Shown piece by piece: positions 16,394 to 23,879 of a DNA stretch of 46,369 nt; positions within the stretch are counted from its first letter, which is position 1; each line of letters starts with the position of its first letter. Under the pieces are notes generated by a model, which did no database searches, was not told the origin of the DNA, and was given only the letters and a program-made list of their open reading frames with translations. This DNA comes from Yoonia sp. Its GTDB lineage: Bacteria; Pseudomonadota; Alphaproteobacteria; Rhodobacterales; Rhodobacteraceae. Both the position numbers and the translations under genes were made by a program. The DNA lies in NCBI RefSeq assembly GCF_017854565.1, contig NZ_JAFMHJ010000027.1:1-46369 (forward strand), read 5' to 3'.

Positions 16394-18024
16394 TACTGGT
16401 CGTCATCCTCAGACAGCTCTTCCGGTTCCGGATCAGGAAGGTTCCGAAGAAGCTTTCGGAGATTTCCTGAAATCTCGGAGCGGATGTCCTCGAAGATCGG
16501 CTCGAGTTCTGCGTTGGTGTTGTTCTGTTCGGCGACTGCGAATGCCCAGAGGAGCAGGTCCATCCCTTCGACCGCAAACCCGTTGCCAGCGGCGCGCTGG
16601 TAGATTTTCTGGTAGAAATCATGATGCTTGTTGAGGAGGACGGACGGAACGAAACCGTCTTCCGTCGCACTTCGGAACGCCGGTTGCCAGAGGTCACCAT
16701 TGTGAATGGTTTCCACTGCTTCAACGTGGACATGTCCGGCCTCTACGTTCGACTGAACAGGCGCCTTGATGCGGATCTTAGCGCCGAGGTTATTGGTCAC
16801 CTCTGCCGTCTGGTCCGTAGCATCTGCAGAGTTAACGGTCGCGGTCGCGGCATTTGGAGTCGATGCGATATTCTTGTTCGAACTGCTGTGGTCAACCGTA
16901 TTGGTTCCGGCGGTAGCTGAACGGTTGGTGCGGCGATATCTGTTCCCGGCCTCGCGGTAGATCGGCTGCAGCAGGGCCTTCAGCCCATCTTCAAGATCGG
17001 GATGGAAAAGTATGCGAGATTTCTTCACGTCCACCCTGAACGCATCGTCCAAGTCATGACCGAAATCAAACTCGATCCTCAGCAGTGATGTGTGCGGTTC
17101 GGGTGTTCCAAAGACGTCCATCCAGCCGCCGTCCTGTATCAAGCGACCCTCGCGATAAACATAGAAGCCCTGTGCGCGGTTGGAAATCCTCGCGAATTCA
17201 CGTTCCTCGTCCTTGGACATGTCCCGACGATGTGGGAGGATCCAAGCACGGATGGACGCCGTTTCCTCACTCCCGTCAGGCATCTCGATGACGAGCTTCT
17301 GCTTTTTCTCGGGCAGGACCTGATCGGAGCGTTTTGGATAGAACGGATTCCAAGGGACGACTGGACTGTCGTTCACCATAATCTCCACGTTCCGCTCTCG
17401 AGCATCGTTCTTGTCGGTGAACCGATGGAAGATCAGAGAAAGATGTCGGCCAAGGGTATCTGCGAGACGTTTGATGGCGGCCTGTTCCTTAGTGCTTCCA
17501 GGCTCAAAATCCTTGGAAAGAATCCGATCGCAGTTTTCCCAGACAACAAGCGTCCCCGTTTCGCCACATAGTTCCTCGAACATCTCTTCCTCATCGGTCG
17601 AGACGGGTTCGCTGAGCATCTCCCATTTCTTGACACGTTCCACATGTTCGAGATCCCAAGACAATTTTGCCAAAGGCTGATCCGGCGCCTTCCGGGACAC
17701 GAGTGAGAATTTTTTGCAGACGGAGCTTGAGGCGGTTTTCAGGCCGAGGCCGAATTTGCCAAGACTCTCTGGATTCTCTCGAACTGGAGCTCCATAGCGC
17801 ATCGCCGTGTGCACTCCGGCCGCATCCATGCCTTCGCCATCGTCGCCGAAATAGACAACCTTGCGTCCGGTTTCATGAAGAACAATGAGGATGTTTACAT
17901 GGCTAGCCCTCGCCGCAATCGAGTTGTCCACGATATCGGCCGCTGCGGTCTTTACGTTGTAGCCGGTATCGCGCAGCCCGAAAATGAGACGGGAGGCATC
18001 TGGTTCGTTGATAAGGTCGCTCAT
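16393..18024 (-). CDS. GHKL ATPase, MORC/MutL-like, restriction-associated
   Basis: This 543-residue protein begins with a GHKL-type ATP-binding fold: N-box AADIVDNSIAA (Asn34 is the Mg ligand), G1 box FGDDGEGMD at 59-67 and G2 box LGKFGLGLKTAS at 88-99. A transducer-like domain follows to about 300 (including RAQGFYVYREGRLI), then a long variable region rich in Asn, Ala and Thr, and a charged acidic C-terminus. Histidine kinase features are absent, so this is the MORC/MutL branch. Iyer and Aravind described prokaryotic MORC-like ATPases in restriction-modification neighbourhoods with SNF2, HNH and cytosine methylase genes, which is the arrangement here. It probably acts as an ATP-driven clamp. 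It overlaps Vsr by 4 nt and the HNH gene by 1 nt. Confidence 0.88.
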   Translation of the reverse strand: MSDLINEPDASRLIFGLRDTGYNVKTAAADIVDNSIAARASHVNILIVLHETGRKVVYFGDDGEGMDAAGVHTAMRYGAPVRENPESLGKFGLGLKTASSSVCKKFSLVSRKAPDQPLAKLSWDLEHVERVKKWEMLSEPVSTDEEEMFEELCGETGTLVVWENCDRILSKDFEPGSTKEQAAIKRLADTLGRHLSLIFHRFTDKNDARERNVEIMVNDSPVVPWNPFYPKRSDQVLPEKKQKLVIEMPDGSEETASIRAWILPHRRDMSKDEEREFARISNRAQGFYVYREGRLIQDGGWMDVFGTPEPHTSLLRIEFDFGHDLDDAFRVDVKKSRILFHPDLEDGLKALLQPIYREAGNRYRRTNRSATAGTNTVDHSSSNKNIASTPNAATATVNSADATDQTAEVTNNLGAKIRIKAPVQSNVEAGHVHVEAVETIHNGDLWQPAFRSATEDGFVPSVLLNKHHDFYQKIYQRAAGNGFAVEGMDLLLWAFAVAEQNNTNAELEPIFEDIRSEISGNLRKLLRNLPDPEPEELSEDDDQ

Positions 18025-18482
18025 GTGGTCTCCGGTTCCATTTCTGTGGATGCGCCAGTATGTTCGGCGATCTCATCTCTTTTTTCGTTGCCGGATATCC
18101 ATCCTGCGATTTTATCGGCCAGTTCTTCGGTCGGATAGTTTCGGGTAGCACACTCCCAGATCACCGAGACCCGCCAACCTTGGTCAGCAAGCTGGTCAAC
18201 CTGTCTTGCGTCCCGGTCCCGGTTCTTCTGAATCTTGGTCTCCCAGAATTCGGGGTTCGACCGGGGAACCCTGAAGTACCGACACCCTTGGTGCCCGTGC
18301 CAGAAGCATCCATGGACCAAGATCACCACATTGTGCCGCGGAAGTACAATGTCAGGTTTCCCCGGCAGATCGTTACGGTGGAGACGGTAGCGAAATCCAC
18401 GCCTATGAAGGCCACGCCTGATCTTCAGTTCTGGTTCGGTATTCTTGGTTCCGATCCGCGACATCATTTCGGACCGCGTCAT
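18021..18482 (-). CDS. vsr: Very short patch repair endonuclease (Vsr-like)
   Basis: At 153 residues it has normal Vsr length. The family motifs are visible: MSRIGTKNTEPELKIRRGLH (about 7-26), the catalytic Asp44 in DLPGKPDIVL, VHGCFWHGH at 57-64 with the zinc and active-site residues, and FWETKIQKNRDRD at 79-91. Vsr nicks next to T:G mismatches that arise when 5-methylcytosine deaminates, and so protects sites methylated by a Dcm-type enzyme. ATG 18482 is chosen because it fits the family length; the frame is open further upstream, but that portion overlaps the methyltransferase, and a TTG at 18500 is possible. It follows the methyltransferase stop by 10 nt. In this operon it could repair or participate in restriction. 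Confidence 0.9.
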   Translation of the reverse strand: MTRSEMMSRIGTKNTEPELKIRRGLHRRGFRYRLHRNDLPGKPDIVLPRHNVVILVHGCFWHGHQGCRYFRVPRSNPEFWETKIQKNRDRDARQVDQLADQGWRVSVIWECATRNYPTEELADKIAGWISGNEKRDEIAEHTGASTEMEPETT

Positions 18483-18492
18483 CGGCGTCTTT

Positions 18493-19566
18493 TCAGGCAA
18501 TGATGCTTCTCCTCGACCGAAGGGCGACCGTGTTGATGATCCACGGGGCCATGGCCTCGGCAATTGCGATCGCGACAGGTGCTGCAACTGCATTTCCAAA
18601 TTGCCGATACGCCTGAGTATCTGAAACGTTAATCTTCCAAGGACGATTGGAGCCTGGCTGGTCAAACCCCATCAGCCTTGCACATTCCCTTGGCGTTAGA
18701 CGCCGTGGAATGCCGTCGCCCTGCGCGATCAGGATCTCACTGCCATCCTTGTAGTAGCGCGCACTCAAAGTCCTGGCAACGCTATCCGGACCGCAGAGTC
18801 CGAACCCGAAACCATTGCCAGCAGCTTTATGCTTTGCCGCATACGCTTGGAGATACTTCCACAGGTTCGGTGTGAGCGTGTATTTAGGGGCCACAGCCGC
18901 CAACGGCCCACACGTATACGGATCCTCGGCAATCTCCGTCCCATCTCCGGGGTGAAGGACACTGGACAGACGAGGGTTCGGTCCGGGCGGTACGACAACG
19001 TCATCCAGTGAAAACCGCGTGGGAGCGTCCCGACGGAAGCCGGTGATGAAAATCCGCTCGCGATGCTGTGGAACCCAGCTTCGCGCGTCGATGACCTTGT
19101 GATCGACCTCATAGCCTAGCTCATCAAGGGCATGGAGGATCACCCTGAACGTATTTCCTTTGTCATGGGACAGCAGATTTTTGACATTCTCTAGCAGAAA
19201 TGCCTTCGGACGATGGTAGCGCAGGATCCTGACAACATCGAAAAACAGTGTGCCCTGCGTTTCATCCGCGAAACCATGCGCCCGTCCAAGAGAGTTCTTC
19301 TTGCTGACTCCTGCGATGGAGAAAGGCTGACAGGGGAACCCCGCAAGCAAGACGTCATGCGCAGGAATATCGGCCTCATCGATCGCGGTGATGTCGCCAT
19401 TGATTGGATGGTCGTCCTCGAAATTTGCGCGATACGTTTCCTGCGAAAACTTGTTCCACTCACTCGTGAACACACATTGCCCACCGGAGCGTTCGAACCC
19501 GATCCTCAACCCGCCAATACCGGCGAAAAGGTCGATAAAACGGAAAGCGGGGCCGCTGGCAGTCAT
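18493..19566 (-). CDS. DNA (cytosine-5)-methyltransferase
   Basis: This is a complete C5 methyltransferase of 357 residues. Motif I is [12 protein letters not shown] (10-21), motif [13 protein letters not shown] has the catalytic Cys79, motif VI LLENV is at 124-128, motif VIII QHRERIF at 167-173, and the C-terminal motifs IX-X include RECARLMGF and [12 protein letters not shown]. The stretch between about 200 and 290 is the target recognition region, whose specificity cannot be read directly. ATG 19566 has an excellent AAGGAG site; the frame is open 37 codons further upstream without support. It is the first gene of the six-gene operon. The neighbouring Vsr and EcoRII-N-like protein suggest a Dcm-like target. 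It should mark self DNA against the associated nucleases. Confidence 0.94.
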   Translation of the reverse strand: MTASGPAFRFIDLFAGIGGLRIGFERSGGQCVFTSEWNKFSQETYRANFEDDHPINGDITAIDEADIPAHDVLLAGFPCQPFSIAGVSKKNSLGRAHGFADETQGTLFFDVVRILRYHRPKAFLLENVKNLLSHDKGNTFRVILHALDELGYEVDHKVIDARSWVPQHRERIFITGFRRDAPTRFSLDDVVVPPGPNPRLSSVLHPGDGTEIAEDPYTCGPLAAVAPKYTLTPNLWKYLQAYAAKHKAAGNGFGFGLCGPDSVARTLSARYYKDGSEILIAQGDGIPRRLTPRECARLMGFDQPGSNRPWKINVSDTQAYRQFGNAVAAPVAIAIAEAMAPWIINTVALRSRRSIIA

Positions 19567-20008
19567 TGGTATCGCTCCTTCAGCGCAAGTGCGCAAAACC
19601 CATATTCTTGTGGTCACAGCTGCCCATGACACTAAGGGTGGATGTTGTGCGCTCTGGTCGGAAATGTCCAGGCTCAAAACTTCGCGCCATGAACGTAAAT
19701 GAACTGTTTTCTGTGCATAAGTGGTTGAGAGGTGAAAAGTGGCATGTAAGAATTTTCACGCTGGTAACGCTAACGCAATCCCTGTGGTTAGACGTCGGCC
19801 ACAGCGATAGGCTTGTCTTCAGCTCAACGGCTGATCGGTGTTACAGGTCTTTGCACCGCGCCTGCACATGTGGTTAGCAGCGGACAGTACGAGACTCTGA
19901 TGCGCGCCCTAGGCAACAAGCGCCCCCTTGGCATGGTTCCTCCCCGGCCCCGAATGTATGCGGGGGGGCGCAGCGCAGCATTTCGCTAGCGACAGGCACT
20001 TTCACCGG

Positions 20009-20191
20009 GGAAGCCACCCGGAATCCACCTGCCGAATAATTTTGGGAAAAGCGACTCATTATCAAAGGCTTGCGGAATCTCGATCTTGGCTTGCTGGATT
20101 CTTTTGCGGAATCCAAGGAATCCAGTTTGCGGAAGCCACCACGCCGGAAGCCAGCCAGCGGAAGCCACCTGCCGAGAAGCCTTTGAATCCA
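20009..20191. repeat. Cluster of short GGAA(G/T)CCA direct repeats
   Basis: Exact GGAAGCCA or GGAATCCA units start at 20009, 20020, 20108, 20117, 20131, 20146 and 20160, with looser copies near 20074, 20175 and 20184. Spacing within the denser part is 9-15 nt. TGGATTC (20095-20101) pairs with GAATCCA (20109-20115). It lies at the join between the restriction island and the late genes. It could be an iteron-like binding array or decayed tandem repeat DNA. Confidence 0.5.
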
Positions 20192-20252
20192 CGTATATTT
20201 TTCATTTGACAACGCTGCCCCCCTTGACCTACCTATTAATCATCGAAGAATA

Positions 20253-20280
20253 GCGCCCGGAGGATAGCCCTCTCGGGCGC
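20253..20280 (+). terminator. Rho-independent terminator-like hairpin
   Basis: GCGCCCG and CGGGCGC pair as a 7-bp GC stem with extra GAGG/CCTC pairing inside, followed by TTTCGTTT. On the plus strand it would stop transcripts entering the late region from the left. Confidence 0.5.
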
Positions 20281-20375
20281 TTTCGTTTCCCCCACATCGC
20301 GGACCCCGATCCTGTCGCTGGCCATGTTGCCCGCGCGCATCGGCATGTCCGCCTGCCCCGAATGAGAGCTGCCCC

Positions 20376-21635
20376 ATGGACCTCGTGTTTGCGCCGAGCC
20401 AGATCGAGACTTGGCCGCTCGACCGGCTGCGGCCCTATGCCCGTAATGCCAAGATCCACGGCACCGATCAGGTGGCGAAGATCGCTGCCAGCATGGCCAA
20501 GTTCGGCTGGACCGTGCCCTGCATGGTGGCCGACGACGGAGAGCTGATTGCGGGGCACGGCCGGGTGCTGGCGGCGGCAATGCTGGGCCTGAAGGATGTG
20601 CCGGTGATCCGGCTCAGCCATCTCGACGAGGCGGAACGCCGGGCTTACCGCATCGCCGACAATAAACTGACCGAGCTTGGCGAATGGGACGAGGCAATGT
20701 TGCGTGACGAGATCGCGGGGCTGTTGGCCGAGGATTTCGACCTGTCCCTGCTGGGGATTACCGACGAAGATCTGGATGCCCTGCTGCGCGATCCCGATCA
20801 GGTCGAGGGTGGTGCCGTCGAGGGCGAGGATGACATTCCCGAACCGCCGGTCACGCCGGTGTCGGTGCCAGGCGATCTCTGGCAGCTCGGGTCACACCGG
20901 CTGATCTGCGGCGACAGCACTGCTGCCGATGTGGTCGGGCGATTGCTCGGCGATGTAAAGCCACTGCTGATGGTGACCGACCCGCCTTACGGCGTGCAAT
21001 ATGACCCGTCCTGGCGCAACCAGGCGGGGGCGGCCAAGACCAAGCGCACCGGCAAAGTGCTGAATGATGACCGTGCCGACTGGCGCGAAGCGTGGGCGCT
21101 GTTCCCCGGAGACGTGGCCTATGTCTGGCACGGCGCGCTGCACGCCTCCACTGTGGCCGAGAGCCTTGTCGCGGCAGGTTTTGCCGTCCGGTCGCAGATC
21201 ATCTGGGCCAAGGACCGCCTCGTTCTCAGTCGGGGCGATTACCACTGGCAGCATGAACCCTGCTGGTATGCCGTCAAGAAATCCGGCAAAGGCCACTGGG
21301 CCGGGGACCGCAAGCAGACGACCCTCTGGCACATCTCCGGCAAGGATCAGGACGCGGCGACCGTCCACGGCACCCAGAAGCCGGTCGAATGCATGCGCCG
21401 ACCGATCCTGAACAACTCCAGCCCGGGCCAGGCTGTGTTCGAACCCTTCATGGGATCGGGCACCACGCTGATCGCTGCAGAAACCACCGGGAGGGTCTGC
21501 TTCGGGATCGAGTTGAACCCGGCCTATGTCGATGTCGCCGTTGAGCGCTGGCAGCAGTTCACCGGGGCCAAAGCGGTGCTGACGGAAACTGGTGAAACCT
21601 TCGCCGAGCTGAAGGCAAAGAGACTCTCGGCATAA
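20376..21635 (+). CDS. ParB-domain DNA methyltransferase (beta-class, phage type)
   Basis: This 419-residue fusion has an N-terminal ParB/sulfiredoxin-like nuclease domain (about 8-100, with GELIAGHGRVLAAAMLG and YRIADNKLTELG) and a C-terminal N6-adenine or N4-cytosine methyltransferase domain. The order of motifs is beta-class: catalytic TDPPYGVQYD (about 201-210) precedes the SAM-binding EPFMGSGTTLIA (about 356-367), and a TQKPVE motif lies between them. Such ParB-methyltransferase proteins are frequent in alphaproteobacterial prophages near the packaging genes and probably modify phage DNA to evade host restriction. No cognate restriction enzyme lies beside it. It opens the late region after a terminator-like hairpin. 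The target site is unknown; GANTC or similar cannot be inferred. Confidence 0.9.
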   Translation: MDLVFAPSQIETWPLDRLRPYARNAKIHGTDQVAKIAASMAKFGWTVPCMVADDGELIAGHGRVLAAAMLGLKDVPVIRLSHLDEAERRAYRIADNKLTELGEWDEAMLRDEIAGLLAEDFDLSLLGITDEDLDALLRDPDQVEGGAVEGEDDIPEPPVTPVSVPGDLWQLGSHRLICGDSTAADVVGRLLGDVKPLLMVTDPPYGVQYDPSWRNQAGAAKTKRTGKVLNDDRADWREAWALFPGDVAYVWHGALHASTVAESLVAAGFAVRSQIIWAKDRLVLSRGDYHWQHEPCWYAVKKSGKGHWAGDRKQTTLWHISGKDQDAATVHGTQKPVECMRRPILNNSSPGQAVFEPFMGSGTTLIAAETTGRVCFGIELNPAYVDVAVERWQQFTGAKAVLTETGETFAELKAKRLSA

Positions 21636-21778
21636 ACGCCGCCCCGTTGTCGGGTGGGATCGAGCCCTGCCCCTCGTAGGCATCAAGGAAACCTATGATC
21701 AAAGGATGCGCCAGTGGGTAATCGTCGATGTCAGCTAACCGCCAATGTCCGCTGCTGGTGGCGGTCATTGGGCCAATC

Positions 21779-22309
21779 CTAGTCAGGCTGGCTGATGCGA
21801 TACACCTGCCCCCGCTCGTCTTCCCTCGCCGAGGTCACGGCCAACCTCAGCTTCTTCTTCAATACCCCGGAAATCAAACCCCTCGCGCTATGAGCCCTCC
21901 AGCCGGTTGCAGTGACGATCTGGTCAATGGAGGCCCCCTCAGGCCGCTGCAGCAAGGAGATCAGCATCGCCTGTTTTGTGCCGGCGCGCGGGATAGGCGG
22001 CTTTGGCATTGGTGTCTGGGCCGCGCGTGCGCGGATGGCGGCCACGGTCTTTACAATCCCGATGGCCAGCAGGCCCGCGTCGGTAACCACCAACGTGGTG
22101 CCATGGCCATCGCCGGTCTCGCGCCAGAGCGGCTCATTGCAGCGAATGTTGGCGTCGACCTCCTCGAGCCAGCCTCGCCCGATCATCATGGTGATCACCT
22201 TTTTCGCAGCGGCGCCATGCAGCCCTTTGGGCAGCGGCAGGGCGATGTTGTCGGGGCGCTGGGCGCCAGCGCGGAGGATGCTGGTCTGGGTTTCGGTGGG
22301 CTTGGTCAT
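21779..22309 (-). CDS. DUF3489 family protein
   Basis: This 176-residue protein carries the DUF3489 winged-helix-like domain in its C-terminal half (about 105-175): GTKQAMLISLLQRPEGASID followed by IVTATGWRAHSARGLISGVL, then a Lys-rich stretch and VYRIS. The N-terminal half resembles a second, weaker copy of the same fold (about 8-85). The family is widespread in alphaproteobacteria, often on phages and plasmids, with no established function, though DNA binding is plausible. It is the last gene of a leftward cluster of four small genes and is separated from the others by a hairpin terminator. Confidence 0.85.
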   Translation of the reverse strand: MTKPTETQTSILRAGAQRPDNIALPLPKGLHGAAAKKVITMMIGRGWLEEVDANIRCNEPLWRETGDGHGTTLVVTDAGLLAIGIVKTVAAIRARAAQTPMPKPPIPRAGTKQAMLISLLQRPEGASIDQIVTATGWRAHSARGLISGVLKKKLRLAVTSAREDERGQVYRISQPD

Positions 22310-22364
22310 GTCTGGCTCCGGTGGTTCGGGCGCGCGCGATGCGCCACCCTCCTACCGAGACAAA

Positions 22365-22380
22365 CCCCGCCATCGCGGGG
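22365..22380 (-). terminator. Rho-independent terminator for the leftward small-gene cluster
   Basis: On the minus strand CCCCGC pairs with GCGGGG around a 4-nt loop, followed by TTTG. It lies downstream of the 99-aa gene and before the DUF3489 gene. Confidence 0.5.
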
Positions 22381-22438
22381 CTGATCAGGGTGCGTTCACC
22401 TCACTCGCCGTGTTCTGATGACACTCTGGCCACAGATG

Positions 22439-22738
22439 CTACGGGCCAGCCGTTGCAGGATCTTGGGGCGCAACATGCACCCACTGGCATCCGATCCACA
22501 TGTAGAGATGGGCGAATTCCCGTGTCGGGCGCGGCAAAATGCGCGGATCGAGAGGCGGGGTGAAGCAATCCAGCGCCTCGGGTGTGACCTGCCGGATCTC
22601 GCGCGCGGTGAGGATATGCTCGGGTTTCCAGCGCGCCAGCGCGGGCAGCATGTGGGCGGGATAGCCGTCGAAATGGACGTAGACATGCGCCCATTCCTCG
22701 GGGCCAATCTGGATGGCGATCTGCGCGCGGGTGCTCAT
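22439..22738 (-). CDS. Unrecognised small phage/plasmid-type protein (99 aa)
   Basis: This 99-residue protein begins MSTRAQIAIQIGPEEWAHVY and has an aromatic-rich core (VYVHFDGYPAHMLPAL, FAHLYMWIGCQWVHV). The opening STRAQIAIQ followed by a YxHFDGYP motif is a recurrent pattern in small phage and plasmid accessory proteins, but no function is established that I know of. There is no signal peptide or membrane segment. It is part of a leftward cluster of small genes with 9-15 nt spacing, between the methyltransferase and the terminase. Confidence 0.75.
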   Translation of the reverse strand: MSTRAQIAIQIGPEEWAHVYVHFDGYPAHMLPALARWKPEHILTAREIRQVTPEALDCFTPPLDPRILPRPTREFAHLYMWIGCQWVHVAPQDPATAGP

Positions 22739-22747
22739 GTGCTTGCC

Positions 22748-22969
22748 TCAGATCAGCTGCAGATCGACCAGCACGGCGCTGGCGGCTGCCAGTTGTGCGG
22801 TCGGCAGGTCGATCTTGATGTGCGAGAACAGGTCCGAACAATCGGCCCGAATGCCCGCTTCTTTGAGCGCGTCCTCGATGCCAGCGGCGACGCTGTTCAG
22901 GCGCGAACGGTCCAGATGGTCGGGCAGCGTGGCGATGTCGATGCGGATGGTGGTGGTTGCCATGGTCAT
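22748..22969 (-). CDS. Unrecognised small protein (73 aa)
   Basis: This 73-residue protein begins MTMATTTIRIDIATLPDHLD, has a helical middle (RLNSVAAGIEDALKEAGI) and ends in a hydrophobic strand (AVLVDLQLI). ATG 22969 is chosen because AAGGAGG stands 8 nt upstream; the longer open frame covers the neighbouring gene in another frame and is not supported. No family is recognised. It lies between two other small leftward genes, most likely in one transcript. Confidence 0.7.
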   Translation of the reverse strand: MTMATTTIRIDIATLPDHLDRSRLNSVAAGIEDALKEAGIRADCSDLFSHIKIDLPTAQLAAASAVLVDLQLI

Positions 22970-22983
22970 GCCCCTGCCCTCCT

Positions 22984-23187
22984 TCAGCGCTTGGTCGCGG
23001 CGGCGTGGCCAGCGGCATAGGCCGCTTCTAGCGCGGCGCGGATCGCCCAGACCGCCACATCGTGGAAGTCGAGCCGGTCGCTGTTCTGGGTTTCCAGCGT
23101 CTCGATGCTGTGGAAATGCTTGGCTGCGATCTCCAACAGCAGGGCTTCGCTGGGGGCTTTTGCGGCGGTTGTGGTCATGGTGGTCAT
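22984..23187 (-). CDS. DUF6900-like small protein
   Basis: This protein of about 67 residues has the pattern LLEIAAKHFHSIETLETQNS followed by DRLDFHDVAVWAIRAALEAAY, which I associate with the DUF6900 family of small alphaproteobacterial phage and plasmid proteins. No function is known. ATG 23187 has a GGAG site at good spacing; ATG 23214 with AGGA is an alternative that adds 9 residues. It is the first gene of the leftward small-gene cluster. Its promoter must lie in the AT-rich gap before the terminase gene, which transcribes the other way. Confidence 0.7.
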   Translation of the reverse strand: MTTMTTTAAKAPSEALLLEIAAKHFHSIETLETQNSDRLDFHDVAVWAIRAALEAAYAAGHAAATKR

Positions 23188-23315
23188 GGCGTCGTCTCCG
23201 GGGCTGAGTTGCATCGTTTTCCTGCACCCAGAATCGCTCTACGCGGGAGTGTAATCAACTCAATAATCTCGTTATTTACGTTTAATTCCAATATCTTGAG
23301 GACAATCAAAGCGCC

Positions 23316-23879
23316 ATGGAAGGTATGTCTGAACGTGAGTATTCCGCCCATTCCGGCCTGTCGCGTGGGGCAATCCAGAAAGCCCGCAAAGCCAGTCGGC
23401 TGGTGGTTTACAGCGATGGTTCGATCAATGCGGCCGCCTCCGATGTGCGCCGGGCGGAGATGACGGACCCTGACCAGCAGCGCCGCAGCACCGGTCGCAC
23501 TGGCGGCGATGCTGGGTTTTCGGGGCCAGCCGACAGCTCGTCCTACCTGAAGGCCCGGACCGCGCTGACCGTCTATCAGGCGCAGGAAAAACAACTGGCA
23601 ATTCAGAAGCGGAAAGGCACGCTGGTTGATCGCGCCCGGGCGGAAGCGCTGGTGTTCCGACTGGCACGGCAGGAGCGCGATACTTGGGTGACCTGGCCTG
23701 CCCGCGTGGCGGCCCTGATGGCGGCCGAAGTCGCTGCGGAGGTGGAAAAACAATCCGGCAATCCGGTGCGACCGGCGCGGCCGGTGACAATCGAGGCCGC
23801 GATCCTGCAAAGGGTGCTGGAAACCCATGTCAGACAGCACCTCGACGCCCTCGCCGATCTCCGGGTCAGCCTCGGATAG
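23316..23879 (+). CDS. Terminase small subunit (Nu1-like)
   Basis: This 187-residue protein is of the Nu1/terminase small subunit type, which recognises the phage packaging site and loads the large subunit. An N-terminal HTH (about 2-35: SEREYSAHSGLSRGAIQKAR, then KASRLVVYSDGSI) precedes a linker and a long helical region (about 80-185) with TALTVYQAQEKQLAIQKRKG and the typical VDRARAEALVFRLARQERD. The C-terminus overlaps the large subunit gene by 53 nt. It follows an AT-rich gap of about 100 nt that is divergent from the small-gene cluster and is a likely late promoter and cos region. ATG 23316 is used; Met4 is a possible alternative. Confidence 0.85.
   Translation: MEGMSEREYSAHSGLSRGAIQKARKASRLVVYSDGSINAAASDVRRAEMTDPDQQRRSTGRTGGDAGFSGPADSSSYLKARTALTVYQAQEKQLAIQKRKGTLVDRARAEALVFRLARQERDTWVTWPARVAALMAAEVAAEVEKQSGNPVRPARPVTIEAAILQRVLETHVRQHLDALADLRVSLG

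Larger units (their letters stand above)
19567..20375. other. Gene-free stretch between restriction operon and late region
   Basis: The first part must hold the promoter of the leftward restriction operon. The middle (19740-20000) shows nothing that I can name. A cluster of short GGAA(G/T)CCA repeats occupies 20009-20191, and a terminator-like hairpin lies at 20253-20280. Open frames here lack ribosome binding sites, and one is only a reading of the repeats. Confidence 0.5.

Noticed and set aside
11213..19566. DISARM or BREX system
   Set aside because: Methyltransferase and helicase genes are present, but the DISARM DrmA/DrmB/DrmC and BREX BrxC/PglZ/BrxL components are absent; the gene set fits a MORC-type restriction system instead.
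20009..20191. CRISPR array
   Set aside because: The repeat units are only 8 nt with uneven 1-80 nt gaps; there are no 25-40 nt repeats or unique spacers and no cas genes.
19874..20212. 112-aa minus-strand frame across the repeat cluster
   Set aside because: Its Gly/Phe/Arg-rich repeats are just the translation of the GGAA(G/T)CCA DNA repeats, and there is no convincing start site.
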